A stretch of 64,000 nt of DNA, taken from NCBI GenBank assembly GCA_035525225.1, contig DATLFA010000077.1:1-64000 (forward strand), given 5' to 3'. A program made the translations under genes and the position numbers. Shown here one piece after another: positions 34,094 through 42,539 of this stretch (positions within the stretch are counted from its first letter, which is position 1; every line of letters begins with the position of its first letter). The notes below the pieces were generated by a model. The model worked only from the letters and a program-made list of their open reading frames with translations. It was not told where the DNA came from and ran no database searches. Source of the DNA: DATLFA01 sp035525225. GTDB lineage: Bacteria; Actinomycetota; Acidimicrobiia; Acidimicrobiales; WLNW01.

Positions 34094-34798
34094 ATGAGCG
34101 ACCAACCGATCACTTCTTCGCGCGATGGCGACGTCGCCATCGTTCGCATGGACGACGGCAAGGCCAATGCGCTGTCGCACGCCTCCATCGACGCGTTCAA
34201 CGCGGCCCTCGACACGGCAGAACGCGACGCGGGCGCGGTGGTGGTCGTCGGGCGACCGGGTCGATTCTGCGCCGGTTTCGACCTGTCCGTCATCAATGCC
34301 GGGCCGACAGAGACGCAGGAGCTGGTGCGGCGGGGCGGCGAACTCGCGCTGCGTCTGTTCATGTTTCCCCGTCCGGTCGTCGCGGCTTGCACCGGCCACG
34401 CGTTGGCGGCGGGCGCGATCATCTTGATGGCCGCTGATCACCGCGTCGGTGCACAGGGCGCGTTCAAGATCGGCCTGAACGAGGTGTCGATCGGTTTGCC
34501 GCTACCCATCTTCTTGACCGAGCTCGCGCAGCAGAGATTGTCACGGCGTCACCTGACGGCGGCGACGATGCTCGCCCATATCTTCGATCCCGACACCGCG
34601 CGCGACGCCGGCTTCCTCGACGAAGTCCTCGACCCCGACGAGGTCGAAGCCAGGGCTGTCGACCGAGCGCGGGACTTCGCGTCCACATTGAATTTGCGAG
34701 CGTTTGCCGCGTCGCGAGAGCCACTTCGAGGCCCTGCAGCCGAGCGCATCGCGGCGACCATGACCAGCGACATCGCCAGGTTCTTCGTCGACCGCTAG
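34094..34798 (+). CDS. Enoyl-CoA hydratase/isomerase family (crotonase) protein
   Basis: 234 residues, slightly short for the family. The oxyanion-hole segment is 'GRPGRFCAGFDLSVINAG' (about 53-70), and the second is 'ACTGHALAAGAIILMAADHRVGA' (about 98-120). In the position where hydratases carry the two catalytic glutamates the sequence reads 'KIGLNEVSIGLPLP', so one Glu (in NEVSIG) is kept. This is the profile of many actinobacterial 'enoyl-CoA hydratase' paralogues whose substrate is unknown. It lies alone between the divergent ABC-F gene and the septum-formation-like gene. Confidence 0.87.
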   Translation: MSDQPITSSRDGDVAIVRMDDGKANALSHASIDAFNAALDTAERDAGAVVVVGRPGRFCAGFDLSVINAGPTETQELVRRGGELALRLFMFPRPVVAACTGHALAAGAIILMAADHRVGAQGAFKIGLNEVSIGLPLPIFLTELAQQRLSRRHLTAATMLAHIFDPDTARDAGFLDEVLDPDEVEARAVDRARDFASTLNLRAFAASREPLRGPAAERIAATMTSDIARFFVDR

Positions 34799-34856
34799 CG
34801 GTTCACACACCCGCGCGCGGCATCGCCGTGGCATCGAGAAAAGGTCGGCCAACAGC

Positions 34857-34862
34857 TACCCT
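34857..34862 (+). promoter_or_regulatory. -10 box of the 34870 gene
   Basis: TACCCT, 7 nt before the ATG at 34870. This spacing favours 34870 over the ATG at 34864 as the start. Confidence 0.45.
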
Positions 34863-34869
34863 CATGCTC

Positions 34870-35892
34870 ATGCGCGACGGCATGCCGGGACCAGGCTGGT
34901 GGATCGCCAGCGATGGCCGCTGGTATCCGCCCGAGCTGCATCCCGACATGCGCGCCCCGGCCACCGTGGTCGTCGACGAACCACCCGGGCTCACCCTTTC
35001 AGGTGAGCAATCTTCAACGTCATTCGACACAGCTTGTGATGTCTCCAATGGCGCGGCGGCGAGCGTAGCGAAGTTCGGTTCGACCAATGGCACGCCCATG
35101 AAGGCGCGCGACAGCAACGGTGCGACGGCAACCACGGACTCAGCCAAGGCGCGCGAGCCCATCGAGGCGATCGCAACCACCGGCGAAGCTTCGCGGCCGA
35201 GTCGCCGGCGACTTGCAATCGGTCTCGCGCTGGCGTTGGGCACGTTGGCACTGATGATCTATTTCGCGCGCGGACACGACGAACGCCCGTCGCTCGAGAG
35301 CCGCTCTGCGACCAACGCCAACTCGACAACGGTGGCGAGCACAGCCGTACCCTCGGTATCACCCACAGTTGCACCGGGAGCGACCGCGTCGACGAGCACT
35401 GCGCAGGCGGGCGCCGCGCCGCCGACGGTGACATCGGCAACGCCGGCAACCTCAGTGCCATCCGTATCGTCGGTGACTACGGTGACAACGGTGACAACGG
35501 TGCCGTCCGGCGGCAAGATCACGCCAAAGGTCGTGTCGGTATTCGACTTGGTGAAGGGCGACTGCCTGGACGGCGCCAGCCTCAGCGACGGCCTCGTCAC
35601 GACTATCCGCGTCGTCGACTGCACCGACGTGCACACCCACGAGGTCTACTACTCCGTTCGCTATCCCGAAACAGTCTTCGATGCCACGAAGATCGGCAGT
35701 TACGCCAACGACAGGTGCCTTGCTCAGTTCGCACCCTACGTAGGGATCGACTACACACGATCGCGGTACCAGTACCTTCACATCGTGCCGACACAGGATT
35801 CGTGGACACGTGACAACGACCGCGATGTCGTCTGCGTGGCCTTCGACGAGGACGCAACCATGGTCGGCTCGATCGCGGGGCGGGCGCAATGA
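34870..35892 (+). CDS. Single-pass membrane protein with septum-formation-like extracellular domain
   Basis: 340 residues. The N-terminus carries 'GPGWWIASDGRWYPPE', a tryptophan motif like DUF2510 that is typical of Acidimicrobiia and related actinobacteria. A low-complexity stretch is followed by one transmembrane helix (about 120-138, 'RLAIGLALALGTLALMIYFA'), a Ser/Thr/Val-rich linker with 'VTTVTTVTTVPSGG', then a domain of about 120 residues: 'VFDLVKGDCLDGA', 'VVDCTDVHTHEVYYSVRYPE', 'DRCLAQFAPYVGIDY' and 'VVCVAFDED'. This four-cysteine arrangement resembles the actinobacterial Septum_form domain. Role unknown; cell-envelope location likely. Its TGA overlaps the ATG of the next gene (ATGA), so the two are co-translated. 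Confidence 0.75.
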   Translation: MRDGMPGPGWWIASDGRWYPPELHPDMRAPATVVVDEPPGLTLSGEQSSTSFDTACDVSNGAAASVAKFGSTNGTPMKARDSNGATATTDSAKAREPIEAIATTGEASRPSRRRLAIGLALALGTLALMIYFARGHDERPSLESRSATNANSTTVASTAVPSVSPTVAPGATASTSTAQAGAAPPTVTSATPATSVPSVSSVTTVTTVTTVPSGGKITPKVVSVFDLVKGDCLDGASLSDGLVTTIRVVDCTDVHTHEVYYSVRYPETVFDATKIGSYANDRCLAQFAPYVGIDYTRSRYQYLHIVPTQDSWTRDNDRDVVCVAFDEDATMVGSIAGRAQ

Positions 35893-36698
35893 CCGAAGAG
35901 TCCACCGCACTATTGGGCACTTGTTGGGCATCGATACGTGAGCTCGGGGCGTCGCTCTCGCCGGCCGAATGGGATATGGCAACCGACTGCCCTGGTTGGT
36001 CGGTGCGCGACAACGTGAGCCACCTCATCGCCATCGAACGCAGATTGCTCGGCCTTCCGGCCGATCCCTCGCTGACGGAATACCCGGCCTATGTGCAAAA
36101 CGACATCGGGCGGTTCAACGAAGACGCCGTCGCGTTGCGGCGACACCGCTCCGGTGCCGAAGTGCTGGCGGAGTTCAACGCTGTCACCGCGCAGCGAGAA
36201 CACGCGCTCGCCGCGATGTCGACCGAAGACTTCGACAAGGTCGGTTGGAGTCCGGTCGGCGAAGTTCCGTACCGCCGGTTCATGACCGTGCGCCTCTTCG
36301 ACTGCTGGGCACACGAGCAGGACATACGGCGCGCAGTAGTGCGCCCGGGCCATCTCGAAGGTCCTGTGGTGGATGCCGCCATGGCCCTGCATGCAGGGAG
36401 CTTGGGTTTCGTCGTGGGCAAGAGGGCAGGCGCTCCCGACGGCTCGATCGTGGCATTTTCGGTGACGGGCCCGACCGCCGCGCACTACCTCGTCGAGGTC
36501 CAAGGTCGCCGCGCCGGGGTGGTCGATCGCGCTTCGGCGACACCGACCGCCACCCTCACCTGCGACACCGAAACCTTCAACGCGCTGCTCTGCGGCCGCT
36601 GGTCTGCGGATGACGCGCTCGGGCAACGACGGTTGCAACTCGACGGCGACATCGCGCTGGCCACCGCGGTTGCGGGCGCGATGGGCTACGTGTTCTGA
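35889..36698 (+). CDS. Maleylpyruvate isomerase N-terminal / TIGR03083 family (DinB-like) protein
   Basis: 269 residues. The N-terminal four-helix bundle is of the mycothiol-dependent type: 'LSPAEWDMATDCPGWSVRDNVSHLIAIERRLLG' (His 46 as a metal ligand) and 'RLFDCWAHEQDIRRAV' (second histidine, near 138). The C-terminal SCP2/MDMPI-like domain ends 'LQLDGDIALATAVAGAMGYVF'. Family members bind a divalent metal and mycothiol and act as thiol-dependent isomerases or transferases. The exact reaction is unknown. It is translationally coupled to the membrane protein upstream. Confidence 0.85.
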   Translation: MTEESTALLGTCWASIRELGASLSPAEWDMATDCPGWSVRDNVSHLIAIERRLLGLPADPSLTEYPAYVQNDIGRFNEDAVALRRHRSGAEVLAEFNAVTAQREHALAAMSTEDFDKVGWSPVGEVPYRRFMTVRLFDCWAHEQDIRRAVVRPGHLEGPVVDAAMALHAGSLGFVVGKRAGAPDGSIVAFSVTGPTAAHYLVEVQGRRAGVVDRASATPTATLTCDTETFNALLCGRWSADDALGQRRLQLDGDIALATAVAGAMGYVF

Positions 36699-36712
36699 CG
36701 TATCCCGGTCTT

Positions 36713-37408
36713 CTATCCTGCACCGAGGTCGGACGCCAGCGTTTCGAAACGCTCGGTCAGCGCTGCGAGTCGTGCGTTGACTTCGGCAATCTGCGCTTCG
36801 AGCGCGTCGACCCGTTCGAGCACCTCCGCGCCACCGGTTCGTGCACTGCGATCGACCGACGCTCGGCGGGTCCCACCGGTGCCGCTTTCGTCGTACGCCC
36901 GATCCTGCGCCGCGACTTCTCCGACGAGGTGGATCCAACGCGCTTCACGCTCTCCGGCGCGCCGCGGCAGCAGCTGTGCGAACGGAGGATCGCGCTCGGC
37001 CAGCCGCCGCAGGATCGCGTCCACGTCGTCGCTGGAACCGACGCCGGCATATCGCTCGGTCCGAGCGCGCAACTCGGCCACGGTCTGCGCGCCGCGCAAC
37101 ATCAGCACGGACATCACGCCGAGCGAGCCGCCCTGCAACGACCATGCCTCGTCGAGCACATGGCGATGCTTGTGGACGCGCTGACCATCGCCGCGAACGG
37201 TGCGGGCCAATCCCCGGTCGCGAAGGCTCAACATCGTGGCATCGATGGTCCGTTCGGTGTAGTCGACGATCGGGTCCCGGCTGGTGCTCTGGTTGCACGC
37301 GGCCATCAGTGCGTTGGAGCTCAGGGGATAGTTGTCCGGTGTCGTCGCCTGTTTCTCGACCAAGCAGCCGAGCACACGAATCTCTTCGGCGGTCAGGTCG
37401 AGCGCCAT
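36713..37408 (-). CDS. DUF480 (YceH-like) protein
   Basis: 231 residues. 'LTAEEIRVLGCLVEKQATTPDNYPLSSNALMAACNQSTSRDPIV' is the diagnostic N-terminal winged helix of YceH. Then come 'ERTIDATMLSLRDRGLARTVRG', 'MSVLMLRGAQTVAELRARTERY' (second winged helix) and a C-terminal coiled coil 'VLERVDALEAQIAEVNARLAALTERF'. The ATG at 37408 is used by comparison with YceH; an ATG at 37429 is possible. Function is unknown (two tandem winged helices suggest nucleic-acid binding). It is divergent from the ferrochelatase gene. Confidence 0.9.
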   Translation of the reverse strand: MALDLTAEEIRVLGCLVEKQATTPDNYPLSSNALMAACNQSTSRDPIVDYTERTIDATMLSLRDRGLARTVRGDGQRVHKHRHVLDEAWSLQGGSLGVMSVLMLRGAQTVAELRARTERYAGVGSSDDVDAILRRLAERDPPFAQLLPRRAGEREARWIHLVGEVAAQDRAYDESGTGGTRRASVDRSARTGGAEVLERVDALEAQIAEVNARLAALTERFETLASDLGAG

Positions 37409-37453
37409 CGTTCGTTCGCCACTGTTCATGGCGTCGTTCTATCGCGTCCCGCC

Positions 37454-37459
37454 TAGCAT
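37454..37459 (+). promoter_or_regulatory. -10 box of hemH
   Basis: TAGCAT, 7 nt before the GTG at 37467. It identifies the hemH start where no ATG fits. Confidence 0.5.
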
Positions 37460-37466
37460 CACCGTG

Positions 37467-38465
37467 GTGTTCGATGCACTGCTGATCGTCTCCTTCGGCG
37501 GCCCCGAAGGCCCCGACGATGTCGTCCCGTTCCTCGAGAACGTCACACGGGGACGCAACATCCCGCCCGAGCGCCTGCAAGAAGTCGCCCACCATTACCT
37601 CCGCTTCGGCGGCGTCTCACCGATCAACGCGCAGTGTCGCGAGCTGATCGAGAGACTGACCGTCGAGTTCACCGCGCACGATCTCTCGCTGCCGATCTAC
37701 TGGGGTAACCGCAACTGGCATCCACTGCTGACCGATGTGATCAACCAGATGCGAGACGACGGGATCCGGCACGCCCTGGCGTTCATCACGTCGCCGTACA
37801 GCTCGTACTCCTCGTGTCGCCAGTATCTCGACGAGATCGCGCGCGCTCGTGGCATCGTCGGCCCGGGCGCTCCCGAGGTCCAACGGCTGCGCCACTATTT
37901 CGACCACCCTGGTTTCATCGAGCCCGTGTCTCGCAACGTCCGCGCCGCGCTCGCCGCGGCCTCCGACGATAGTGATGCCGGCGAAACCGCGCTGCTGTTC
38001 ACCGCGCACAGCATCCCCCTCACGATGGCACAGGCCAGCGACTACGAGGCGCAGCTACGCGAGGTAGCCCGGCTGGTGACCGAGCGCAGCGCGCCCGGCC
38101 ACCAATGGTCGCTCGTCTGGCAGAGCCGCAGCGGCCCGCCCACGATGCCCTGGCTCGAGCCCGACATCGGCGACGCGCTCACCGAGCTCGCCGCCGCGGG
38201 CACGCGCTCTGTCGTGGTGGCGCCCGTCGGGTTCATCTCCGATCACATGGAGGTCGTCTTCGACCTCGACGTGCAGGCTGCCGAGCGGGCCGCCGCGCTG
38301 GGACTGCGTTTGGTCAGAGCAGCCACCGTGGGTGCCGCGCCCGAGTTCGTGGCCATGATCCGTGAGCTCGTAGAGGAGCGCCTCGACCCGGCCGTGACCC
38401 GCCGGTCCTTGGGGCGGCTCGGCGTGCGCCACGAATGCGCCGCCCTCTGTTGCCCGCCCCGTTGA
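37467..38465 (+). CDS. hemH: Ferrochelatase (coproporphyrin ferrochelatase type)
   Basis: 332 residues from the GTG at 37467; the frame runs far upstream across the divergent gene but similarity begins at 'FDALLIVSFGGPEGPDDVVPFLENVTRGR'. The metal-inserting histidine is in 'LLFTAHSIPLTMAQASDYEAQL', and the glutamate region is 'VVVAPVGFISDHMEVVFDLD'. It inserts Fe(II) into (copro)porphyrin III in heme synthesis. The C-terminus 'HECAALCCPPR' (Cys 324, 328, 329) matches the cluster-binding cysteines of actinobacterial ferrochelatases, which hold a [2Fe-2S] cluster. No other hem gene is near, though an Fe-S carrier gene lies 5 kb upstream. Confidence 0.94.
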   Translation: MFDALLIVSFGGPEGPDDVVPFLENVTRGRNIPPERLQEVAHHYLRFGGVSPINAQCRELIERLTVEFTAHDLSLPIYWGNRNWHPLLTDVINQMRDDGIRHALAFITSPYSSYSSCRQYLDEIARARGIVGPGAPEVQRLRHYFDHPGFIEPVSRNVRAALAAASDDSDAGETALLFTAHSIPLTMAQASDYEAQLREVARLVTERSAPGHQWSLVWQSRSGPPTMPWLEPDIGDALTELAAAGTRSVVVAPVGFISDHMEVVFDLDVQAAERAAALGLRLVRAATVGAAPEFVAMIRELVEERLDPAVTRRSLGRLGVRHECAALCCPPR

Positions 38466-38530
38466 CCCGTGACCATCCACCCTCCACCTCGACGTTTTCT
38501 CTAGCGTTCTGCTCGACGGAAACAGGGGCG

Positions 38531-38962
38531 TTGCCGTGGCATTCGATCGAGGCAACACGTGAACGACAGTTGCTCGGCGTGAACCACACGGCGCTCGCCC
38601 GCGAAGCGCTGCGCTTCCGACTCGCCAGCGTGCATCGGGCGCTCGACCCGTCCCGTTTCGATCTCGACGGTGCCGCCGCCTTCGCCGTCTCGTGCGGTGA
38701 CCCCGTTGTCGACTCGGCAATCCGCCGCGTCGGCACCGCATGGCTGCGGGCGGGCCTCGACCCCGAGTCGATCGTCGCACCGTGGACCGAGGCCAACGGC
38801 AATCGACTGCTCGAGTACGGCGGTTTCGATGTGATCGACGCCCTCGACGACATCGTGCGCACCATCAAGACCTACGCCGTGTTCACCTCGGCCGAGCTCA
38901 CCGAAAGCCCTTCGCGCGCAACTTCCGACACGCAGTCGCGTCGCGAACCACTCGCTTCCTGA
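38531..38962 (+). CDS. Hypothetical protein
   Basis: A protein of about 143 residues that I do not recognise. The stretch 'HTALAREALRFRLASVHRALDPSRFDLDGAAAFAVSCGDPVVDSAIRRVG' and 'GGFDVIDALDDIVRTIKTYAVFTS' has protein-like composition (amphipathic helices), while the antisense frame is poorer, so I prefer the plus strand. The start is uncertain: a TTG at 38531 (MPWHSIEA) or a GTG at 38579. It lies 12 bp from the end of the convergent coaD-like gene. Confidence 0.4.
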   Translation: MPWHSIEATRERQLLGVNHTALAREALRFRLASVHRALDPSRFDLDGAAAFAVSCGDPVVDSAIRRVGTAWLRAGLDPESIVAPWTEANGNRLLEYGGFDVIDALDDIVRTIKTYAVFTSAELTESPSRATSDTQSRREPLAS

Positions 38963-38974
38963 TCGCACAGAGTT

Positions 38975-39367
38975 TCAGCGCCCGCTGAGCGCGGCAGATG
39001 CGCCAAGCAGCGCAGCAACCGGCGCGGGCACGAGGTCCGCGACCGCGTCGACACCGTCTCGACGAATTCGCTCGCGGATCATTCGCGAAGAGATGTGCGC
39101 TGTCGCTGCGCTCGGCGCGAAGAACAGAGTGCCCAGACCGGGGAGGTTTGTGTTGGTCGCGGCCATTTGCAGTTCGAATTGCGGCTCCTTGCCCATGCCG
39201 CGAACCAGCACGTCGACGTCGAGCTGTTTCGCGAGGTCGACGAGAAGTCCCTGATGTGTCGACACGACGACGAACAGTCGGTCGAGGCACATCCCTGCCG
39301 CCTCGATCAAATCGACATGGCCTCGGTGGATCGGATCGAAAGAGCCGGCATAGAGCCCGACAGCCAT
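38975..39367 (-). CDS. coaD: Phosphopantetheine adenylyltransferase-like protein with internal deletion
   Basis: 130 residues, against about 160 in typical CoaD. The nucleotidyltransferase motif 'GLYAGSFDPIHRGHVDLIEAA' and the C-terminal 'HISSRMIRERIRRDGVDAVADLVP' (ISSxxxR) are present, as is 'DVDVLVRGMGKEPQFELQMAATN'. Between 'LFVVVSTH' and 'QGLLVDLAKQL' about 30 residues are missing, where CoaD normally has the N-x-x-K-x-P/F-ERVxxL segment that binds the pantetheine substrate. The deletion is in frame, with no stop. So it may be an inactive paralogue or a specialised nucleotidyltransferase. It is isolated from rsmD, the usual neighbour. Confidence 0.7.
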   Translation of the reverse strand: MAVGLYAGSFDPIHRGHVDLIEAAGMCLDRLFVVVSTHQGLLVDLAKQLDVDVLVRGMGKEPQFELQMAATNTNLPGLGTLFFAPSAATAHISSRMIRERIRRDGVDAVADLVPAPVAALLGASAALSGR

Positions 39368-39424
39368 GGCGACAGTCTGCCCGAGCCGGTCAGCCGACCA
39401 AGGCCAAAGCCATCGACGGTCTCG

Positions 39425-40558
39425 TCAACGATCGAGTGCAGCCTGACGGTTGCGATCGGAGCGGAACGTCGGGTCGGTGTCGAACTTGGGGATCACCGTC
39501 TCACCGAAGAGGCGGCAGCTCTCGACCGTGACGTCGTAGGGCAACGTGGTGGTCATCGGCGAGATGACGACCTGGTCGGCGCCGGCGTCTTGATATTGCT
39601 TCATCACGCCCGCGCAGTCGTCGGGATCGCCCACTGCGATGATGCCCATCTCGACCATGGCCTTGAGCTCGTCGAGGGTCGGCTCGGGCATGACTGCCGG
39701 CCAATCGGGAACCATGTCGGGTTTGGGGAACGTGTCGAGCCAGCGATACACGAGGCTCTGGTAATAGAACATCTTCGCGTCGGTGTTGAGGCGCAGCGCT
39801 TCGTTGCGGTCCGGAAGGCAGCACATGTGCGTGACGCACATGACGTTGTCGTTGACGAACCCGCCGACCGGGTCGGTGCACTTGGACACCGCATCTTTGT
39901 AGACGTCGATGAGCTTCTTGAGCTCGCTCGGCGCGCCGATGGTGAAGCACAACACGCCGAGGCCCATCTTGCCCGCCTTCTCGAACGTGCCTGGATTGCC
40001 GCAGGCAACCCAAAGGGGCGGATGCGGCTTGGTCACGACGTGCGGAAAGATGTCGCGCTCGGGCACCGAGAACGTCTCGCCGGTGTACGAGTACGGATGA
40101 TCCATCCACATGCGCGGGATCTCGCGGATCGATTCGTCCCACATGACCTTGGAATAGTCCATGTCGGGGATGCCGAAGCCGTACATCTCGGTCGACGACG
40201 ATCCGCGACCGGTACCGAGCTCGAAGCGACCGTTCGAGAGGTTGTCGAGCATGGCGCCCCGCTCTGCGGTACGCACGGGGTGATTCACCTTGGCCGTGAT
40301 GTTGAAGATGGCCGACGCGACGTGGATGCGTTTGGTGCGGGCGGCGACCATCGCGAGGAAGACTTCGGGCGCCGACATGTGCGAGTACTGATGCAAGAAG
40401 TGGTGCTCGGACGCCCATACGTACTTGAAGCCGAACTCTTCGCACTTGACCGACAGCTCGAGGTTCTGCTGCAGCCGCTGCTGCTCATAGCCGGGGTCCT
40501 TGTCCCAATACTCCTGCGGCACGAAGACCTGAGCGAAGTACCCGAACTCCATCGACAT
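39425..40558 (-). CDS. LLM class flavin-dependent oxidoreductase (bacterial luciferase family)
   Basis: 377 residues. 'LELSVKCEEFGFKYVWASEHHFLHQYSHMSAPEVFLAMVAARTKRIHVASAI' is the N-terminal signature of luciferase-like monooxygenases (EHHF). It is followed by 'HPVRTAERGAMLDNLSNGRFELGTGRGSSSTEMYGFGI' and 'PPLWVACGNPGTFEKAGKMGLGV'. This group is FMN-dependent and often acts on long-chain alkanes, polycyclic substrates or sulfur compounds. It is distinct from the F420-type LLM enzyme at 19631. It sits upstream of coaD on the same strand with a 57-bp gap. Confidence 0.87.
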   Translation of the reverse strand: MSMEFGYFAQVFVPQEYWDKDPGYEQQRLQQNLELSVKCEEFGFKYVWASEHHFLHQYSHMSAPEVFLAMVAARTKRIHVASAIFNITAKVNHPVRTAERGAMLDNLSNGRFELGTGRGSSSTEMYGFGIPDMDYSKVMWDESIREIPRMWMDHPYSYTGETFSVPERDIFPHVVTKPHPPLWVACGNPGTFEKAGKMGLGVLCFTIGAPSELKKLIDVYKDAVSKCTDPVGGFVNDNVMCVTHMCCLPDRNEALRLNTDAKMFYYQSLVYRWLDTFPKPDMVPDWPAVMPEPTLDELKAMVEMGIIAVGDPDDCAGVMKQYQDAGADQVVISPMTTTLPYDVTVESCRLFGETVIPKFDTDPTFRSDRNRQAALDR

Positions 40559-40622
40559 CGAACCAGCCCCCCGAATTGGAACGCACGCCGGTGGCGTGCT
40601 GCGGGCAGGTTAGTCGGTCGGG

Positions 40623-41480
40623 TCAGAACCAGCTGTGGAACTCGGGTGGATCGACATACTGCCGGTGCGTGCTGTGGATGCTCGGCGTGCGCCCGACCCC
40701 TATGGCTGCTTGGTAGCGCGCGATGCCGATCGTCGAGCCGCCTTCGCACGTCCAGTCGCCGCAAGGCCACCCATCGGCCTGGTCGATATCGCCGGTCCAA
40801 TACAACACGACCTTGACCGGCGGGCGGGCACAGCCCTCGACCGCGTGGTCGACGACGGGATCGTCGATGACGTAGCCGACGATCGTGCCAAAGGTCTCGC
40901 CGCGGCAGTACAGCTTGGCCGCGAACGCCGCGCCGTTGGAGAACCCGTAGACGATCACGCGTCCGCACCCGCCCGCGGCGACATCGTTGGCCACGATGTT
41001 GCGCGTGGTCTGATAGTTCGACTCGGGGTAGTACAGCCAATGCCGCCCGCCCCACGCATCTTCGTTGCCGGCGGGGAAGCTGTGGCGCACCCCGTCGCTG
41101 CCGGTCCACTCGCGCTGGCCGCCGCCGCCCTTGCCGTGCAGCGACACGATGCACGGCTTGCCCGATGCCGCGGGCGTTGGCGGCGGCGCGACCAGCGCGG
41201 TCGCGGGCTCGGACGCGGGGGCAGTTGTGACCGGCGCGCCCGGCGGGGTCGCCGTAGCGGGCGTGGTGGTGGACGCGATAGCGGGAACCTCTGTCGCGGT
41301 GCCCGGCGCGAGCGTCGCGGTGCCCGGCGCGAGCGTCACGGTGCTCGACGAGAGCGGTTCCGATTCCGCCCCGGCCCCCGCTGCCGCACTGGGCCCACCG
41401 CTGGGCGATGAATCGGCGCTGCCGCATCCGGCGAGGGCAATGGCGAGGGCTAGAACAATCGCAATCGTACGAAAATTCAT
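40623..41480 (-). CDS. Lipoprotein alpha/beta hydrolase (depolymerase/esterase-like)
   Basis: 285 residues from the ATG at 41480. The signal peptide ends in the lipobox 'LAIALAGC' (Cys about 20). A long Thr/Ala/Pro linker has the tandem heptad 'TLAPGTA' twice. The catalytic domain starts 'KPCIVSLHGKGGGGQREW' and has the nucleophile elbow 'VIVYGFSNGAAFAAKLYC' (G-F-S-N-G), a disulfide-rich region, and 'VLYWTGDIDQADGWPCGDWTCEGG'. The final His is probably in 'PPEFHSWF'. It resembles extracellular esterases of the PHB-depolymerase/feruloyl-esterase type. Its start is 8 bp after the stop of the DGLPVVPP gene, so it is the third gene of the selenoprotein operon. Confidence 0.75.
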   Translation of the reverse strand: MNFRTIAIVLALAIALAGCGSADSSPSGGPSAAAGAGAESEPLSSSTVTLAPGTATLAPGTATEVPAIASTTTPATATPPGAPVTTAPASEPATALVAPPPTPAASGKPCIVSLHGKGGGGQREWTGSDGVRHSFPAGNEDAWGGRHWLYYPESNYQTTRNIVANDVAAGGCGRVIVYGFSNGAAFAAKLYCRGETFGTIVGYVIDDPVVDHAVEGCARPPVKVVLYWTGDIDQADGWPCGDWTCEGGSTIGIARYQAAIGVGRTPSIHSTHRQYVDPPEFHSWF

Positions 41481-41488
41481 ATGAAGGG

Positions 41489-42532
41489 CTATCCAGGCAC
41501 GACACCGACTGAAACAGATCGGCTGAGCACGGAAGTCGAGCACCCGACCGATTGTACGCCCGCGGGGCCACCCGCGACCAGCACCACGAAACAATCGGGC
41601 CCTTCGGCCAGCGGGATGCCGCGAGCACGATCGATCCCCAGCTCCTCGAGACGACTCAACGTGCCCGATCGCTTGTACGGGGCGATCCATTCCAGGGGGA
41701 TGCGTAGGGTTTCGAACAGTGCCTGTTGCAGCAGAGCGACCTCCGCGAAACGGGTCGCGACCAACTGCGCGACAGGAGGGCTCAACACCAGTACCTGTTC
41801 CGACGGCTCGGGCAAGATGGGCAACGCGCAGTGACCCGGGCTGATCATGCCGTGCAGGACATGGTGCACCACATCGTCTGGAGACGCGCTCGGATCGCTG
41901 ATCTGCCAGAGCCCGGTGACGGGAAACGCAGACACCGTGCCCCCCGGCGGAGCGACCCCGCGACGAGAGGCGAGCGAGGGCCAGGGCGACGCTTCTTCGT
42001 TCTCGCCTAGACACATCGAGATCTTGGCCGGCGAGCCGAGCGTCGCGGGATCTGCATCACCGGGCCGTCCACCGCCGATCAACTGCATCGCGAGCCGCAC
42101 CGCGCGCCCGATCGCGACGTTGGCTCCTGCCGCGGGCCCGAGACAACCCGCACCCGACGCGACCCCCGCGACGGCGCGAGCCGCACCGTTGACAACGATC
42201 AACGGAGCCGCGGGGCTTGTCGAGGACTGCACGCTGGCCACTCGGAACTCTGGTGCGAGCACGGCCGTGGTCGCGGCGACAACGGTAGGAAATGCGTCGG
42301 GAGCGCATCCTGCCATCACTGCGACAACTGCGAGCTTCTCGATCGTGACGTCGACCCACAGCGGCGGCATCGCACCGATGCAGTGCGCCGGCGCGCTGCC
42401 GCTCGCCGCAACCATCGCATCGACCAACTCGCTCGTCGGCGGCACAACCGGCAAACCATCGGTCCATTCGTTGTCGTGCATCCAGCGCAACACTTCGCTG
42501 TAGGTGCCATCGAGCTCGACGCGGCGCAGCAC
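41489..42532 (-). CDS. 'DGLPVVPP' protein, usual partner of UGSC selenoproteins
   Basis: 347 residues, with a GTG start at 42532, 7 bp behind the stop of the selenoprotein gene. The N-terminal signature is 'LRWMHDNEWTDGLPVVPPTSELVDAMV'. It is followed by 'IEKLAVVAVMAGCAPDAFPTVVAATTAVL', 'VNGAARAVAGVASGAGCLGPAAGANVAIGRAVRLAMQLIGG' and 'GENEEASPWPSLASRRGVAPPGGTVSAFP'. The conserved Cys residues and the gene order match the family I know from beside UGSC (seleno)proteins in actinobacteria. No biochemical function has been assigned. There is no signal peptide. Co-occurrence suggests that the two form a complex or act in sequence in a thiol/selenol reaction, which is inference. Confidence 0.8.
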   Translation of the reverse strand: MLRRVELDGTYSEVLRWMHDNEWTDGLPVVPPTSELVDAMVAASGSAPAHCIGAMPPLWVDVTIEKLAVVAVMAGCAPDAFPTVVAATTAVLAPEFRVASVQSSTSPAAPLIVVNGAARAVAGVASGAGCLGPAAGANVAIGRAVRLAMQLIGGGRPGDADPATLGSPAKISMCLGENEEASPWPSLASRRGVAPPGGTVSAFPVTGLWQISDPSASPDDVVHHVLHGMISPGHCALPILPEPSEQVLVLSPPVAQLVATRFAEVALLQQALFETLRIPLEWIAPYKRSGTLSRLEELGIDRARGIPLAEGPDCFVVLVAGGPAGVQSVGCSTSVLSRSVSVGVVPG

Positions 42533-42539
42533 GGCCCGG

